Assembly (NCBI GenBank): GCA_009809945.1
Contig: WTPW01000930.1
Location: forward strand, 83,268 to 147,267
Direction of reading: 5' to 3'
Origin: Gigaspora margarita
Lineage: Eukaryota > Glomeromycota > Glomeromycetes > Diversisporales > Gigasporaceae
Length of the DNA stretch: 64,000 bases
The translations under genes and the position numbers were made by a program. Below the pieces are notes generated by a model. The model was not told the origin of the DNA, searched no databases, and was given only the letters and a program-made list of their open reading frames with translations. Shown here in pieces: positions 1 through 12,109 of the stretch (positions are counted from its first letter, which is position 1; the number at the start of each line of letters is the position of its first letter).

Positions 1-231
1 TTAAGTAAACTTGTTTGGGAGAACAAAATGCATATACTCTGAAATTTTTATCTAAATTGGAGAAGTTTATTATTTGACTTTTAATTTTTACATTTGTCGA
101 ACATATTTTTTAAAAAGATTTTAATTTTTTCATTGAACGTAAAAATTAAAAGTCAAATAATAAAATGTTCTCCAATTTGGATGAAAATTTCAGTATATAT
201 GCATTTTGCTCTTTCAAACAAGTTTACTTAA
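1..231. repeat. Foldback MITE with TTAAGTAAACTTG ends
   Basis: The first 60 bases are the inverted complement of the last 60, ending in CAAGTTTACTTAA at 231. The loop is around 110-120. Just beyond, at 248-284, a second small hairpin (ACATAGTAAAAT and its complement) follows. A diverged sister with the same arms and the same trailing hairpin lies at 43990-44290, so the trailing hairpin probably belongs to the family. The left flank is outside the window, so a target duplication cannot be tested. Confidence 0.75.
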
Positions 232-299
232 GCGGACATTATCGATTTACATAGTAAAATTTAGGCTTTACTATGTAGCAACTATTATCGACCCGGGTT

Positions 300-492
300 C
301 AACCCGAACTTGAACATGTTCATGAACGTTCAACCTGAACTGAACCTGAACCCGAACCAATAATAAAAGTTCAAATTCGAACCGAACCTGAACATAATTT
401 TCAAAAATAGTTCAGTTCAGGTTCAGTTCAATCTTTGAACCGAACCTGAACTCAATATAAGTTCGAGTTCAGTTCGGTTCATAGGAACACTA
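300..492. mobile_element. GAACCTGAAC motif array with one hAT-type end
   Basis: About 190 bases made almost only of variants of GAACCTGAAC and GTTCAGGTTC in both orientations. The right edge, read inward on the minus strand, is TAGTGTTCCTATGAACC. It has the hAT-like start TAGNG and resembles the left end of the element at 63391 (TAGTGCTCCTATGAAC). No matching left TIR or convincing 8-bp duplication is visible near 290, so the left end is truncated or diverged. Confidence 0.55.
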
Positions 493-1637
493 ATGCAAGT
501 AAAATAAAGATATTATAATATTAATAAAATTTAATATAAACTTATAAAATATTAATATTTTTAAATACACATTTTTTATTAATTAATCTATCTAAAAATT
601 TTTTATTAATTTAATTATCTGAAACCACTTAAAAAACAAATAACTCTTTAACTGTTTAACCCAATAGCTTTAATATTAGTTTCAAATATTCAGTTTAAAT
701 ATAAAGCTTTGCACAATTAAATAATTTTAATCATTAATGTATAGTCACATAATAGCATACAACTGTATATTATTTTGAGACCCTGCAAATTATTTCAAAA
801 TGCATATGCATGATATTTTGAATTAGTATGCTAATATTAATAAATAATAATATTCTAATTCATATAGTATATAAATAAAGTTTCTACTATTTGTTTTTTT
901 CTCTGACAAACTTGCTCTATTTTTATTTGTATTTGTTTTTGACTATATACATAACACAAAACTATCTAATTATCCTAATAGGCCAATACCTGGCTTACTC
1001 ACATAGAGCCCAAGTATGATTGATTGTTACACTAATATTTGTCACCATGAAGGCTACACATGCAATTGATCATGTGTACTACTTCAGGTATAACAAGGTG
1101 CTTAGCTACCTTTTTAGTCTTCTAGTATATTTTTATTACTTCATCCACTATGTTGGTAGGATGAAACTAGTAATTTGCACATTCAAAGGCTAAAACATAA
1201 TTGTTTAAAGTATTATCTGTTTTACAAATACCTGTTTCTTATGATTATTTTGCTGTTCAACCTGATTCTCTACTGCAACTGCAGACTAATGCTTCCTTGT
1301 CCTTCTGGTTTTTCTTTTTAAATGTCTGATTTATTATTATAATAATAAAATATCCTAAATTTTGATTTTTATTTTATTTTTTATTTTTATTATATTTTAC
1401 AAATAAATATCAATAAATTTGGTATAAACTACTTGGTACAGTAATGTACAAAGGACTCCAAATATTTATAATGGAGGTTATACATATTTGAGATATTTTT
1501 AGCCAATAAAATGATTTAATTTTACAAAATTTGATCTATTAGCTATTTTCAAATATGATTTTTATTAGCATTGTTTGATGTTCTATGTACAGTATATGAA
1601 TAGTTCAGAGTTATAAAAATTCTATTAAATAATAAGG
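493..1637. other. Unassigned AT-rich spacer
   Basis: I see no supported gene, RNA or element here. There are short AT-rich runs and no ORF with recognisable motifs. Confidence 0.5.
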
Positions 1638-1931
1638 ATAAATCACTTGGGTGGCAATCATTTCACAACAATCACTTAACAGACACCCTATTTCACTAAC
1701 AAATTATTCACTGACAAAGTAATTCTGGTCATTGTCATTAGGGTCAGGGTAGGGTCAGGGTAAAATTAGAGTTAAAGTTAGTGTGCTTTTTAGAAAAAAC
1801 TTGTCGGTGAAATAAGCTTTGGTGAAATGAACTGTTAGTAAAATGAACTTGTTGGTGAATAATTTGTTAGTGAAATGGATTGTCTGTGAAGTGATTTTTG
1901 GTGAAATAATACAGACCCAAATCACTTTTAT
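1638..1931. repeat. Foldback with TTAGTGAAAT motif arms
   Basis: The ends ATAAATCACTTGGGT and ACCCAAATCACTTTTAT are near-complements. Both arms contain several copies of a short motif (TTTCACTAACA on the left, TGTTAGTGAAAT and GGTGAAAT on the right). The centre has a GGGTCAGGGT repeat near 1740-1760. The design is like the hAT-ended motif arrays elsewhere in the window, but no clear target duplication is visible. Confidence 0.55.
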
Positions 1932-4900
1932 ATTTTTTTGTTGATATGCTTCTAATTATTTCTATTTATATATGTTTTCATTTATTCTTATTAACTTTTT
2001 TTTTACTTTTATGCTGCTTTATAAAAAAAATTTTATTATCTTATCAGTACTATCTTGAAAAGCTGTATTGCGTATTCAGATCTATTGCATATATTAGTAT
2101 GATTAAATTAAAACTTAATATTAAATATAATGTGGCATTACATACCTGATACATTAAAGAACATTAGTTCTAGTTAAGTCAAGTGTATTTAAATTACTAT
2201 TGGCTAAGCGTAAATGTTATTAGGTTGGTTGCTTTAAAATTGTGAAAACACTATTTATTACAAAATATATTTAGAATAAAATAATGTTACATTTAAATTA
2301 GCTACTAAAGAAAATAAATTGATATTAATCAACAGCTTGTATTTGGAATTTAAAAGGTTAATTGTAGCATTTCCATTTTTACAATGTTCAAATTATTGGC
2401 TCTTATTATTACTTGGTGTTTGCATTGTTGCTTTTCTTTACTTATTGAATATAAAATTTGTTTTTCTTTAGGCAACACCAATTTGATTCTTTTTATAATA
2501 CAACCTTCCCTCTAATTTTAAAATTTTTATATATAAAAAAAAATGACATTAATCAACAAATTGCACATTAGCTTTTGAAATTTTTTTGAAATTTTTACAG
2601 ACAATAGAATTGCAGTTTTTTTTTGTTATTTTGTTGATTTTTTATCCTTGCATAAAATGTTTTATATTATATAAACAAAGAATCAAATTGGAGTGGCCTT
2701 ATTCATTATTACATAAATATTTTTTCTTTATTCGTCGTTTGCATCGTTTGTTCTTAACTAGCAGTGTTGATTGTGCAGATGTAGAGTTGTTTGTATTATT
2801 CATTCAATATATCATTTGTTAGTCTGACGTTGATAGTACATTCATGTTTTCTTCATTATTATTGCTCGTCATGTGCCCCTTCCTCACACATAACAGTCAT
2901 GACCAACCATTCTTAAACCTAAGGTCATGTTCTCTCAAACGGTCATATCTATGTAGTACAATATGGAAATAGGGTTGCCAAATAAGCTGCAGGAGATCAC
3001 ATTAGCAGACTTTTTCAAGCATCTTTTTTCCTTCTTTTTTTGGGAGTAGTGGGAGGGATAGCTGGACATACTGTCGAGCAGAAAATTCAAATGACAAATA
3101 CCATTTCTGTCATGAACAAGTCCTGTGACCCATTTGTCACATGAAATGTCCAGTGACTCGCAATAATGTATTGCCTTGTGACTCCATTCACAAGTGGATC
3201 AACTAAACTATCAATTGCTAAAATTTTATTTGACATTTCAAGAAAGATTTATACAGCATTAATTAATATTACTACATGATGAGGAATCACATTTTATCAA
3301 ATAAGATTACGTCACTGAGCTAAATAATTCAATATTAAATTATTAAAATACTCAATTAATAATATACTGATTCTAATGTGAAAAAGTGGAAGCTTCATTT
3401 CCACCAATTCCCAACGGATCAGGATATTATTATTGGGTTAATGCAGTTAATTGAAGAACGAGTCATTAAAAATTCATTCATGAAATGCAGATTTTAATTT
3501 TGGCCAATCATAGCAACTCTAAAAAAAAAAAAAAAGATGGTATGCGCCTCTATCAAATTTTGTTTATATTTGACTAATTAAATTTGACCTTCAATCAATT
3601 GAGATACCTTTAGTCAGTCAATTGGTTAAACTTCTATTGCCGGTACTATCTCGTGATATCCATGCAATTCATGTGATAAGATTTTATTAAGCACTGATTA
3701 TTGGAGGATTTTTTAAAGGAAAAATTAATATCACCGAGATACGTCATCTCATATATCTTCCATGAAAATGCAGAAATAAAATCATCATATTGCATGAAGT
3801 ATAATATTATACTTGTAAATTACCCAACACAGTTTTATGTATATAAATTAGCTGTTATTAGCTGCACCCAAATTATACAAAAGAAAAGGATGTTTTATTT
3901 CAGTAAAAGAACGTTGATTTGTATAAAATGTCATTCAATTTCATACAAAAGGTATTTAATTTGTACAAATGATATTTAAATGAATAGTGTTAAAAGGGAT
4001 AAGTACTATAAAAAATCTTAAAAAAAAATTTTTTTTTTCTTTTTGATTATCATTATATCTTGAGGCACATGAAAGGGATTTTAAATCTATTCTTGACCAT
4101 GTTTTATATCTTTAACTGTGTAATTGTTTCACTTTTTTTATATATTTATAGATATTATAATCTATATTGTATAATACTAAATAATTATAATACGATTTTC
4201 CAAAAACCATTTTTCTGAAAAAACCAGATCGGCCAGGATAATAGCTAATACAGTTAACTCATTGATATGATGTTTTTCAGAAAAATGACTTTCAGGGACC
4301 TGAATTACAATAATTTAATACTTGTTAAAAAACAAGATATGTACATATACTAAGTTTGCTATTAATAAAGTCACTAATATAAAAATAAAAAATTCGATCA
4401 ACTCTGATTGACTTAGTAGCAAATCATTCGTTTGTCATTGGTAAGTTGACATTAGATTAACATTATTTACAATTTTTCAATATCCACTTTTTTGAAAGAA
4501 TGGTGACATTATAGTTAATAACAGCTAACTTGTCAATCAGGAAAATTGCTCTTGGAACTTGAGTTATATTGCTTTTATATAAAATTACACCTTTTTTATG
4601 ATGAAATGTTCAAATAATTCAAACATATTATTCACTTGATATTAAAAGATATTTTTCTCACAAAATTATCCAAAATGAAAATATCACTCAACATTTTTCT
4701 TACCATTATTATCTGTATCCTGACTTTAAAATTCTCAACGACCAATGGTTACATTGTCAAAAGTATATTGAAAATTGTAGGGACCTATACCACCAATCAT
4801 GTTGTGGTGCCGGTTATAAAAATTAAATATTTGTAGAAGTCAAACTTAAAAAAAATATGTGTTTCGTTCCTAGTGAATTCAAGACTCTATAATGAACTTA

Positions 4901-5410
4901 GCATCCATATCCATGCCATAATTTACTTTTGACTATTTATCACATTATCTTAGAAAACTGTTCTATAATATTTATTATATACAGTTTAATTGCAAATTTT
5001 ATTCAATTTGACTGAACGAATATTAAATTGTAATGAAAAAAGATTCATTAACTTGATATCATTGTATTATACTATTTTTAATTGCCAGATTTGAATTTCA
5101 CTAGTATTTATTTTTGATAAATTATAAAATTTTTTATCTTTAATTTTAAAGTTAAAATTGGACTTTAGGTTTAGAATTAAGGTTAAAATTAAAGCTAAAT
5201 GTTTTTCTTCTGTACTTTAGCATTTGAACATTAAATGATAAACTTGTTTTGAGAACTAGCATACCTGATATATTTTACTCTGGTGAACATTAAAATTGTT
5301 TTTTAATTTTTTATTAATTTATATAAGAAAATTTTATTAAATAAATTATTTCGAGTTATTAATTTTCATAAAATTATACGTTTTAATAAAATTGGTTTAT
5401 TACTAATTAA
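1932..5410. other. Unassigned AT-rich region
   Basis: This region holds only short open frames of 60-92 codons without recognisable domains, poly(T) runs and diverged repeats. I see nothing I can defend as a gene. Confidence 0.5.
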
Positions 5411-5502
5411 TGATGCCTGATGAAACTGACGAAATACGCTGAAATAGGTGATTTAGTCAAATTTCGTCATTTTTGACATTGCAAAAATTGTTTCATCAGG
5501 CA
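5411..5502. repeat. Small TTAA-flanked foldback
   Basis: A 92-base hairpin whose ends contain TGCCTGATGAAAC and GTTTCATCAGGCA, with a second internal pair (ACGAAAT and ATTTCGT). TTAA stands on both sides (5407-5410 and 5503-5506). The left arm has three extra bases, so the end assignment is approximate. Confidence 0.45.
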
Positions 5503-5720
5503 TTAAGTATAAGTGAAAATGAGAATGCCTGAAGATTTCTATTTCAAGAAAAGGTTCTGGCTGTTACTTATCATGTAACGTATTTTAATACTGTCATTAT
5601 ACATGATCATACGATACATGCAAAGTTACAATTCTGTTAGCAAAGTGAAATCAATCCTATGTAATAACATTTTCAAATGTTTAAATATAGTAATTCTATG
5701 CATAATCACTTTTTTCATTA

Positions 5721-6628
5721 GAGGGCTTCCAGAAATTATGTAATATTTTTGTTACTAATAAATTTCAAAATTTTACTCTACCCACCCACACCTGATACTT
5801 TATTAGCCAATCAAATTTTATATTTTTTAAAATTTATTCATATGTTCAATTTATGAAATTGATAATAACTATTGCTTTACTGGACTGATTTAGATAATTT
5901 AACTACCAAAATATTTGTCTCTCTGAGACGATTCTAACAAGCCCAAAATCATTAAAATCTAATCATAGGATCCCAGAATCGGTCAACTTTTGTGTAATTT
6001 TAATAGTGATTTTTTAAAATCACTAAGTAAATATTTTTTAATATTGAATAACTTTTGAACCACTGGCCTGTTTTGGATGATTTAACTGCCAAAATGTTCA
6101 TCTCAGTGAGATGATTCTAACAAGCCCAAAATTGCTAAATTCTAATTACAGAATTCCAAGATCAATAAAGATTTTATTGTCTGTTTAACAATACAAATCT
6201 TTATTGATCTTGGAAACCTGTGATTAGAATTTAACGATTTTGGGCTTGTTAGAATCGTCTCACTAAGACAAACTTTTGGTAGTTAAATCATGCAAAATGG
6301 GCCAGTGGATCAAAAATTATTCAATATTAAAAATATTTACTTAGTGATTCTAAAAAATTACTATTAAAATTACACAAAAGTTGAACTATCTTGGGATCCT
6401 GTGATTAGTTTTAAACAATTTTGAGCTTGTTAGAGTCATCTTAGTTAGATGAACATTTTGGTAGTTAAATCATCTAAATTGGTCCAGTAGATCAATAGTT
6501 ATTAATAATTTTATAATTTTATGCTTTTGGCCAGAATTATAAAATTTTGACCAGAATTATGATTATAACCTAATATTTTCAGGACCCCACCCACCCACCA
6601 AAAATTATGTAATTTCTGGAAGTCCCCT
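5721..6628. mobile_element. Long-hairpin MITE, TA target, AGGGGACTTCC ends
   Basis: The ends GAGGGCTTCCAGAAATTATG and the complement of AGGGGACTTCCAGAAATTAC are paired TIRs flanked by TA on each side (5719-5720 and 6629-6630), as in Tc1/mariner elements. Inside the TIRs lie ACCCACCCAC on the left and GTGGGTGGGTGG on the right. Most of the interior folds back on itself around 6175-6190 and contains four copies of the recurring module with CATCTCANTGAGATG, two in each orientation. No coding capacity remains. Confidence 0.7.
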
Positions 6629-7010
6629 TATGGGTTATCTTTTTAATTGCTGTAGCGTGGACGTAAAAATATACTCTGAGACTAGTTATATTTATAAGAC
6701 ATACTATTGGCTACTGCTTATTGTATTCTCAAAAATATTATTTTATTATTAAATGGATACTATTCATATCCATGCCAACCTCTTTCTTGAATAAGACCTG
6801 GTGGTATAACCATATTGATTTACTTTTTTTAATGAGATATACCTCAAATATAGTATGTATACTTATTTGTGCTTGTAACTATGAAATAAATCGCATATTC
6901 AAAGAAAAGTTAAGAAAAGGAAAGGTGGAAATAAAGAAAAACAAGTGTCCGAATCAGCGTTAGAACTTTCAGACTCAAACACAATTTTTATGAGAACAGT
7001 ATAGTTACTA
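6629..7010. other. Unassigned spacer
   Basis: An 80-codon open frame on the plus strand (6721-6963) has no recognisable domain. I do not call it a gene. Confidence 0.4.
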
Positions 7011-7721
7011 TAAGTGTTCTCAAATACTCAAACAATGGTTTATTGTTCACACTTATACTTGCTATAAAAAAAAAAAAAAATCAAATCAAATAAGTTAAGG
7101 ATAGGAATCATATAGTCATTAGTCGACTAGTCGACTATTAGTCGACTAGTTGACTATTAGTTGACTAGTCGACTATTAGTCAACTAATCGACTAAATTTT
7201 TTTATAGTCAGTCGATCGATTAGTCAATTAGTCAATTAGTCAGTCAACTAGTTGACTAGTTGATTAGTCGATTAGCCTGACTTTTCAATTAGTCGATTAG
7301 TTGATTAGTCGACTGGACAATTAATCAATTAGTTAATCATCTATTTCATAATTTTATTGCAATATTCCAGGTATTCATTTTTTGTTTTATTTATTCTTTT
7401 ATAGTTGACTAGCTGACTAATCGACTAATCAACTAATCGATTAGTCAATTTTTAGTCAGTCAATGACTAACAGTTTTTAAAATTTTTAACCGATTCCTAT
7501 CCTTAAAATAAGTAGTTATAATAGCAATCTCAATTATTAAAATTAGATAAGAATTTTATCAGTTTCTGGTTTGATGTGAAGTTATGTAGCTAATTATAAT
7601 ATGCTTATGTGAACAATATTATTATTTACTGTTCTCAAAAATGGTTTAATAGTGAACAGTAAAAAATTTATATTGGTCACAAATTTATAGTAATGTTCTC
7701 ATGAGAACTCTGAGAACACTA
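7011..7721. repeat. Foldback with GTTCTCA arms, interrupted by a hAT MITE
   Basis: TAAGTGTTCTCA at the left and TGAGAACACTA at the right face each other, and both arms contain further GTTCTCA or TGTGAACA words. With the 410-base insert at 7096-7505 removed, the two halves form an inverted repeat with short hairpins. The ends resemble hAT ends, but I found no matching target duplication. Confidence 0.5.
7096..7505. mobile_element. hAT-type MITE built of GTCGACTA motifs
   Basis: TIR TAAGGATAGGAATC is perfectly mirrored at the right end (GATTCCTATCCTTA). The 8-bp target duplication AAATAAGT is exact on both sides (7088-7095 and 7506-7513). The body is an array of AGTCGACTA and AGTTGACTA, a self-complementary word repeated more than twenty times. 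TAAGG fits the hAT end consensus YARNG. No ORF is present, so it would need a transposase in trans. Confidence 0.9.
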
Positions 7722-7729
7722 ATATCCAA

Positions 7730-8014
7730 TAGAGTTCCGCAATTAGATTTGATCTTCAAATATTTGACTCAAATATTTGATCAAATTCAAATTCAAATTT
7801 GACTATATTTGATTTGATCAAATTCAAATCTGGCCAAATTTGATTTGATTTGACAAATATTTGATTTGATTTGAAAATTACTATAAAAATTCAAATTCAA
7901 ATCAAATTCAAATCCAAGTATTTGAATCAAATCANATTCAAATCAGGGTCAATTTGATTTGATCAAATTCAAATTGACCCAATATTTGATTTGATTTGAA
8001 TTTGAGGAACCCTA
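7730..8014. mobile_element. hAT-type MITE built of CAAATTTGA motifs (copy 1)
   Basis: 285 bases between an exact 8-bp duplication ATATCCAA (7722-7729 and 8015-8022). The ends are TAGAGTTCCGCAAT and, read inward from the right, TAGGGTTCCTCAAA. The whole body consists of CAAAT, TTTGA and TTTGATTTGAA words in both orientations, and one base is unresolved. It is the reverse-oriented sister of the copies at 11223 and 61526. Confidence 0.93.
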
Positions 8015-8168
8015 ATATCCAATACTGGTCTGAATCAACGTTGAGGTTCTAATTAAAAGTGTCAGGAATGCAACTTGGTATATAATACTCATTATTATTT
8101 ATTTATTTATTTTTTTACTATTACTACTTATCCTAGCTACTAACTTTTCTTTGTAGTTTTATGTATTA

Positions 8169-9813
8169 TAGAGATGGGCACCATTCACATGAATGCATGC
8201 ATGTGTATGGTCTAAACAATTTTATATTAATATGTCCATACAAAATCCAAATATTATAAAATCTTTCTAACATATGATTAAGTGGGTTTTTTCAGAATTA
8301 CAGAATATCAGTATGTTATAGGTGAGCTGATCGGTCTGGCATTATGTGAAAATACCAATTCTAAAAAAATAAACCTTAATAAATATAAAACTAAACAGTA
8401 TAGCAGAATTTTAAAAATAGATATTTTACACCCCTATAACATACTGATCTGATCATCCATACTATATTTTATATAACCATATTTTATACATAACGATAAC
8501 ACCATAACAGAATTATATAGTATGGAATAAGGGTATTTTATACCCACTTGGTTATTTATATAATCTTATTCTAAAATCTGTACCATACCAGTACCATATT
8601 GATATGCTGTAATTTCCTATACTATACAACTATGGTACGGATGACCAGAATTAACATAGAAGTATTTTTGTGTCATACCATACAGATCTGATCAAATTTA
8701 ATAATTTGATTATACTGATCATAGTTTTTTAAGGTAATCAAAAATGTGATAATAGATTATATAATTGATACAAGCCTAACCCATTTGTATAGATGCTTAT
8801 ATGACCAGTTATGGTACGATTCCCTGAGAGTTATTTCACCAACAGGCCACTTATTCGATATCATTCAGAGTGACAAATGCTAAAAATGTATAGCCACAAC
8901 TGCTCAAATGCTAATCTGAACCCAATGTGATATTAGCTAAGTGTCCTGTTCAGAAATAGTTTTCGAGAAATTGTGCGAAATCCTATATGAACAAAGTAAT
9001 ACAATTCATTCTTTACAACAATTTTGACCCATTTTTTAAAAGCAATAAATAAGAACTACTATCGTAGTTAACCCAAAAGTGGCTTATAATAATTTTATTA
9101 ACTGACTTGATCTGCTTAGTGAATTTCTTCCTATCCTGAAATGAGATTTTCTTCTACAGTCATGAGACTTAATTTCTGCAATTAGAAAATCCTTATTTTA
9201 CATGAACAAAATAATTGGTAAAAATGTATAAGGCAATCATAACAGAGTAATGTTATTTATATATTAGAACTTTCACACACAGGAATCTTGTTTTTGATAC
9301 AACTAATAAAAATCGTAAACCATTTTACTATACGTATAGCAAATTGGTTAATTCTTTCAAAAATGGAATAGAGAATATTAATTACGTACATACATTCAAT
9401 ATTCTTGATTTGATGTACTGATATACATTAAACAAAAATAAAAAAAAATACACATCATTGTTAAATTTATTTGTAGTTTATAATATATTATCTTGAAACT
9501 ATTATAAAATCATTTAAACATAACTGATCAAATTTCATTAAGTACATCAGCATGGCTAGGCATCATTTTATAATATTAGAAAAATAACAAAGAACTATAA
9601 TGATCTCGAGAACCATGATGGGGTTTTAATAATTTTAGACTTGCTGGAATCATCTTATTGAGACGTTCATTTTTATAGTAAAATTTTTAAAAATGGACCA
9701 GTGGTTCAAAGTTATTTACTATTAAATATTTTAAACTATGCATGCATGCATGTATGCATTCAACATACCATGCACATTTATAGTGCAGAAAAATGCCATT
9801 TTGCCCATCTCTA
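8169..9813. mobile_element. Candidate hAT-ended element with GGTACCAT-type motifs
   Basis: TAGAGATGGGCA at the left is mirrored by TGCCCATCTCTA at the right, and GCATGCATG words lie inside both ends. Between 8300 and 8830 are many variants of CCATAC and GGTACGAT and a small hairpin around TATAACATACTGATC. The interior near 9600-9712 carries a minus-strand copy of the recurring module. The flanking 8-mers do not match at this boundary, so the extent is a proposal from the TIRs alone. Confidence 0.5.
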
Positions 9814-9826
9814 GTCTTATCTACCC

Positions 9827-10088
9827 CAGTGCCATCAAAAATTCACCCCATGTGATCAGTACCAAACTTCTTACAAATTTGTTTATGTTAGGTTAGAGTT
9901 AGAGTGAGTGCCCAGTTAGGGTTTATGTTATTGTATAGGAAAATATTTGTCAGTGCAAAAAAGCATTCGTATGAAACTTTTGAGAAATGTTTTGACAAAA
10001 AAGATGAATTTTCCTGATCATTTATGTTGCACCAAATTATGATCTTTTATTGGCCAATAATCACATGGGTGAATTTTGATAGTGATAC
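9827..10088. repeat. Small foldback with ATCAAAATTCACCC arms
   Basis: CAGTGCCATCAAAAATTC on the left is complementary, with a few mismatches, to the segment ending GAATTTTGATAGTGATA on the right. CATGTGAT and ATCACATG lie just inside. No clear target duplication is visible. Confidence 0.45.
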
Positions 10089-10369
10089 CAGAGCAGGAGC
10101 ATGGAAATATTGTTTCGATTCTAAGTAAGCTTTTGATTAATTTAGCCAAAAATTTTGATTTATTTCAATTTTGGCTGGCCAGAATCGGCTTTGAGTTAGC
10201 TGTAATCATGTGATTCCAGCTAGAGTTAATACATCTATTAGATACATTTTTTTATATCTAGATTAATCTGGTTTTATCATAGAATATATCCAGATTTAAA
10301 AATATCATATCATGGTTATATCACATAACTGGTAATGTGCCACATACAGTATACATACAGCACTGTATG

Positions 10370-10632
10370 CAGTGTTGTACATGAGACATGTCCATACTAT
10401 GAAATTGTCCAAGCATCCAAAATTGTCCAAAATAGTCCAAAATAGTCCAAGTTTATGTCCAAGTTTTAACTAATCAATTAATTAATTTAAAAAAATATAA
10501 TTATATATTTTTATAGATGCTGAATTCATTTGTGAAAAAAATTAAAATTAGATTAACTTAATAAAATTTTATATAATTTTAATTTGAAAAAATGTCCAAA
10601 AATTGTCCAAAATTGTCCTATGTACAACACTG
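10370..10632. mobile_element. hAT-type MITE built of TTGTCCAAA motifs
   Basis: The TIR CAGTGTTGTACAT is mirrored by ATGTACAACACTG. The flanking 8-mers ACTGTATG (10362-10369) and ACTGTACA (10633-10640) agree at six of eight positions. AATTGTCCAAAA words cluster inside each end, all reading toward the centre from the left and repeated at the right. CAGTG fits the hAT consensus. Confidence 0.8.
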
Positions 10633-11222
10633 ACTGTACATACTGTACATATAGCTCTGTATAGCATATTAGATTAACTTTTTGGCTTTATGTTAAGGTT
10701 AGGGTAAAATTTGTGTATATAGCCTTAAAAAGTCACTATCTATATATAAAATCACATTTTGGACATTTTTATATAGTTTTCAAAGCTAAATTAAATACAA
10801 GTTTTTGTGTATTTTTGCTCTTTTTTCTTTTTTTCTTCTTGTACACATTTTTTGTTATGTTATTAGAATAATCTAGAATGATCAAAATTTATGTTCTCTA
10901 ATTGGTTAATTTTTATGCTCTATAGCATGTTATTGCAAAAGTGTCTAGACCCCTAGTAGTGTTTTTATGTACTATACACTAAAATTTTTGTTGATAATTT
11001 ATTAAGAGAAAAATATTGATATAAAAATTAAATAATCATATTTGTTAATTTGATTAACACAAAAATTTCTTGAGTTTTTGTTAGATAAGTTAAATATATT
11101 AAAGTTTTTTCCTTGAATTTTAATAACCATAACCAGCAGTTATCATCAACAGTATCACATGATTATAATTTACTAGTCAGTTAGGGGCATGCTATTTATT
11201 ATGTAATTTTTACCATGGATAC
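10633..11222. other. Unassigned spacer
   Basis: AT-rich sequence with T-rich runs. I see no gene or defined element. Confidence 0.45.
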
Positions 11223-11509
11223 TAAGGTTCCTCAAACTCAAATCAAATCAAATATTAAGCATATTTGAATTTGATCAAATCAAATAAGGCTTGATTTGAA
11301 TTTGCTTTGAATTAAAAATTCTGTATTTGAATTAGATTTGATTTGAAATTTTACTTATAAATTATCAAATATTTCAAATATTTGATCAAATCAAATCAAA
11401 TATTTATTGATTTGAATTTGATTTGATTTGAAAATTCTGTATTTGAATTTGATTTGAGTTCAAATATTTGATCAAATCCAATCAAATCAAATCAAATTGC
11501 GAAACTCTA
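11223..11509. mobile_element. hAT-type MITE built of CAAATTTGA motifs (copy 2)
   Basis: The ends are TAAGGTTCCTCAAA and, from the right, TAGAGTTTCGCAATTTG. The 8-mers on either side, ATGGATAC (11215-11222) and ATAGATAC (11510-11517), agree at seven of eight positions. The body is the same CAAAT and TTTGA array as in copies 1 and 3. Confidence 0.88.
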
Positions 11510-12109
11510 ATAGATACATGGTCAAAGGTGGTGATCATGTCTATATATTATATTACCCAATCTGAATCTGATAAAGTGATTACACCATATATAGATAAGG
11601 ATAGCTACTAAGTAAAAAATATTATATAATAAATGGCATGCCCCTTATTAACTATACAAAATTTTATTAACTAATTATTATATAACAATAATTTTTTATA
11701 GCAAAGTTGAAAAATAATCTGTATCTTTTGTATTGCAGAGGATAGTTGTACTTCTGTTACCTCTGTGTTAGCATCTTCTGAACAAGTTTACTTAAGTATT
11801 TATAACCAATTTGCATAGTAGAATTTACTTGTAATTGCTAAAAACTAATATTATCTAAAAATATAAGCTATTTCCAAGTTTTTTATATAACTATTTGTCC
11901 AAAAAATTGCTTACTTTTGGGAATTTACTGAAGTAAACTTGAACTTTATATATAACAGTCATAGAATATGTCTCTAATGAGTACTGTTACTTATAAATCA
12001 AATGAGTTAATTTATCTAATTTTTTATATAAATTTATGCAAAAAAATTATTTAAATTAAATTTAGTTAAAAATGTATATATAAACCTTTCTTTAAATTTT
12101 AAATATATG

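Noticed and set aside
4636-4836. 66-codon frame with a hydrophobic stretch
   Set aside because: Its composition is what AT-rich random sequence gives, and there is no domain, intron signal or conserved copy to support it.
7081-8014. CRISPR-like array
   Set aside because: The repeats are contiguous degenerate words without spacers, in a eukaryotic contig, bounded by TIRs and target duplications.
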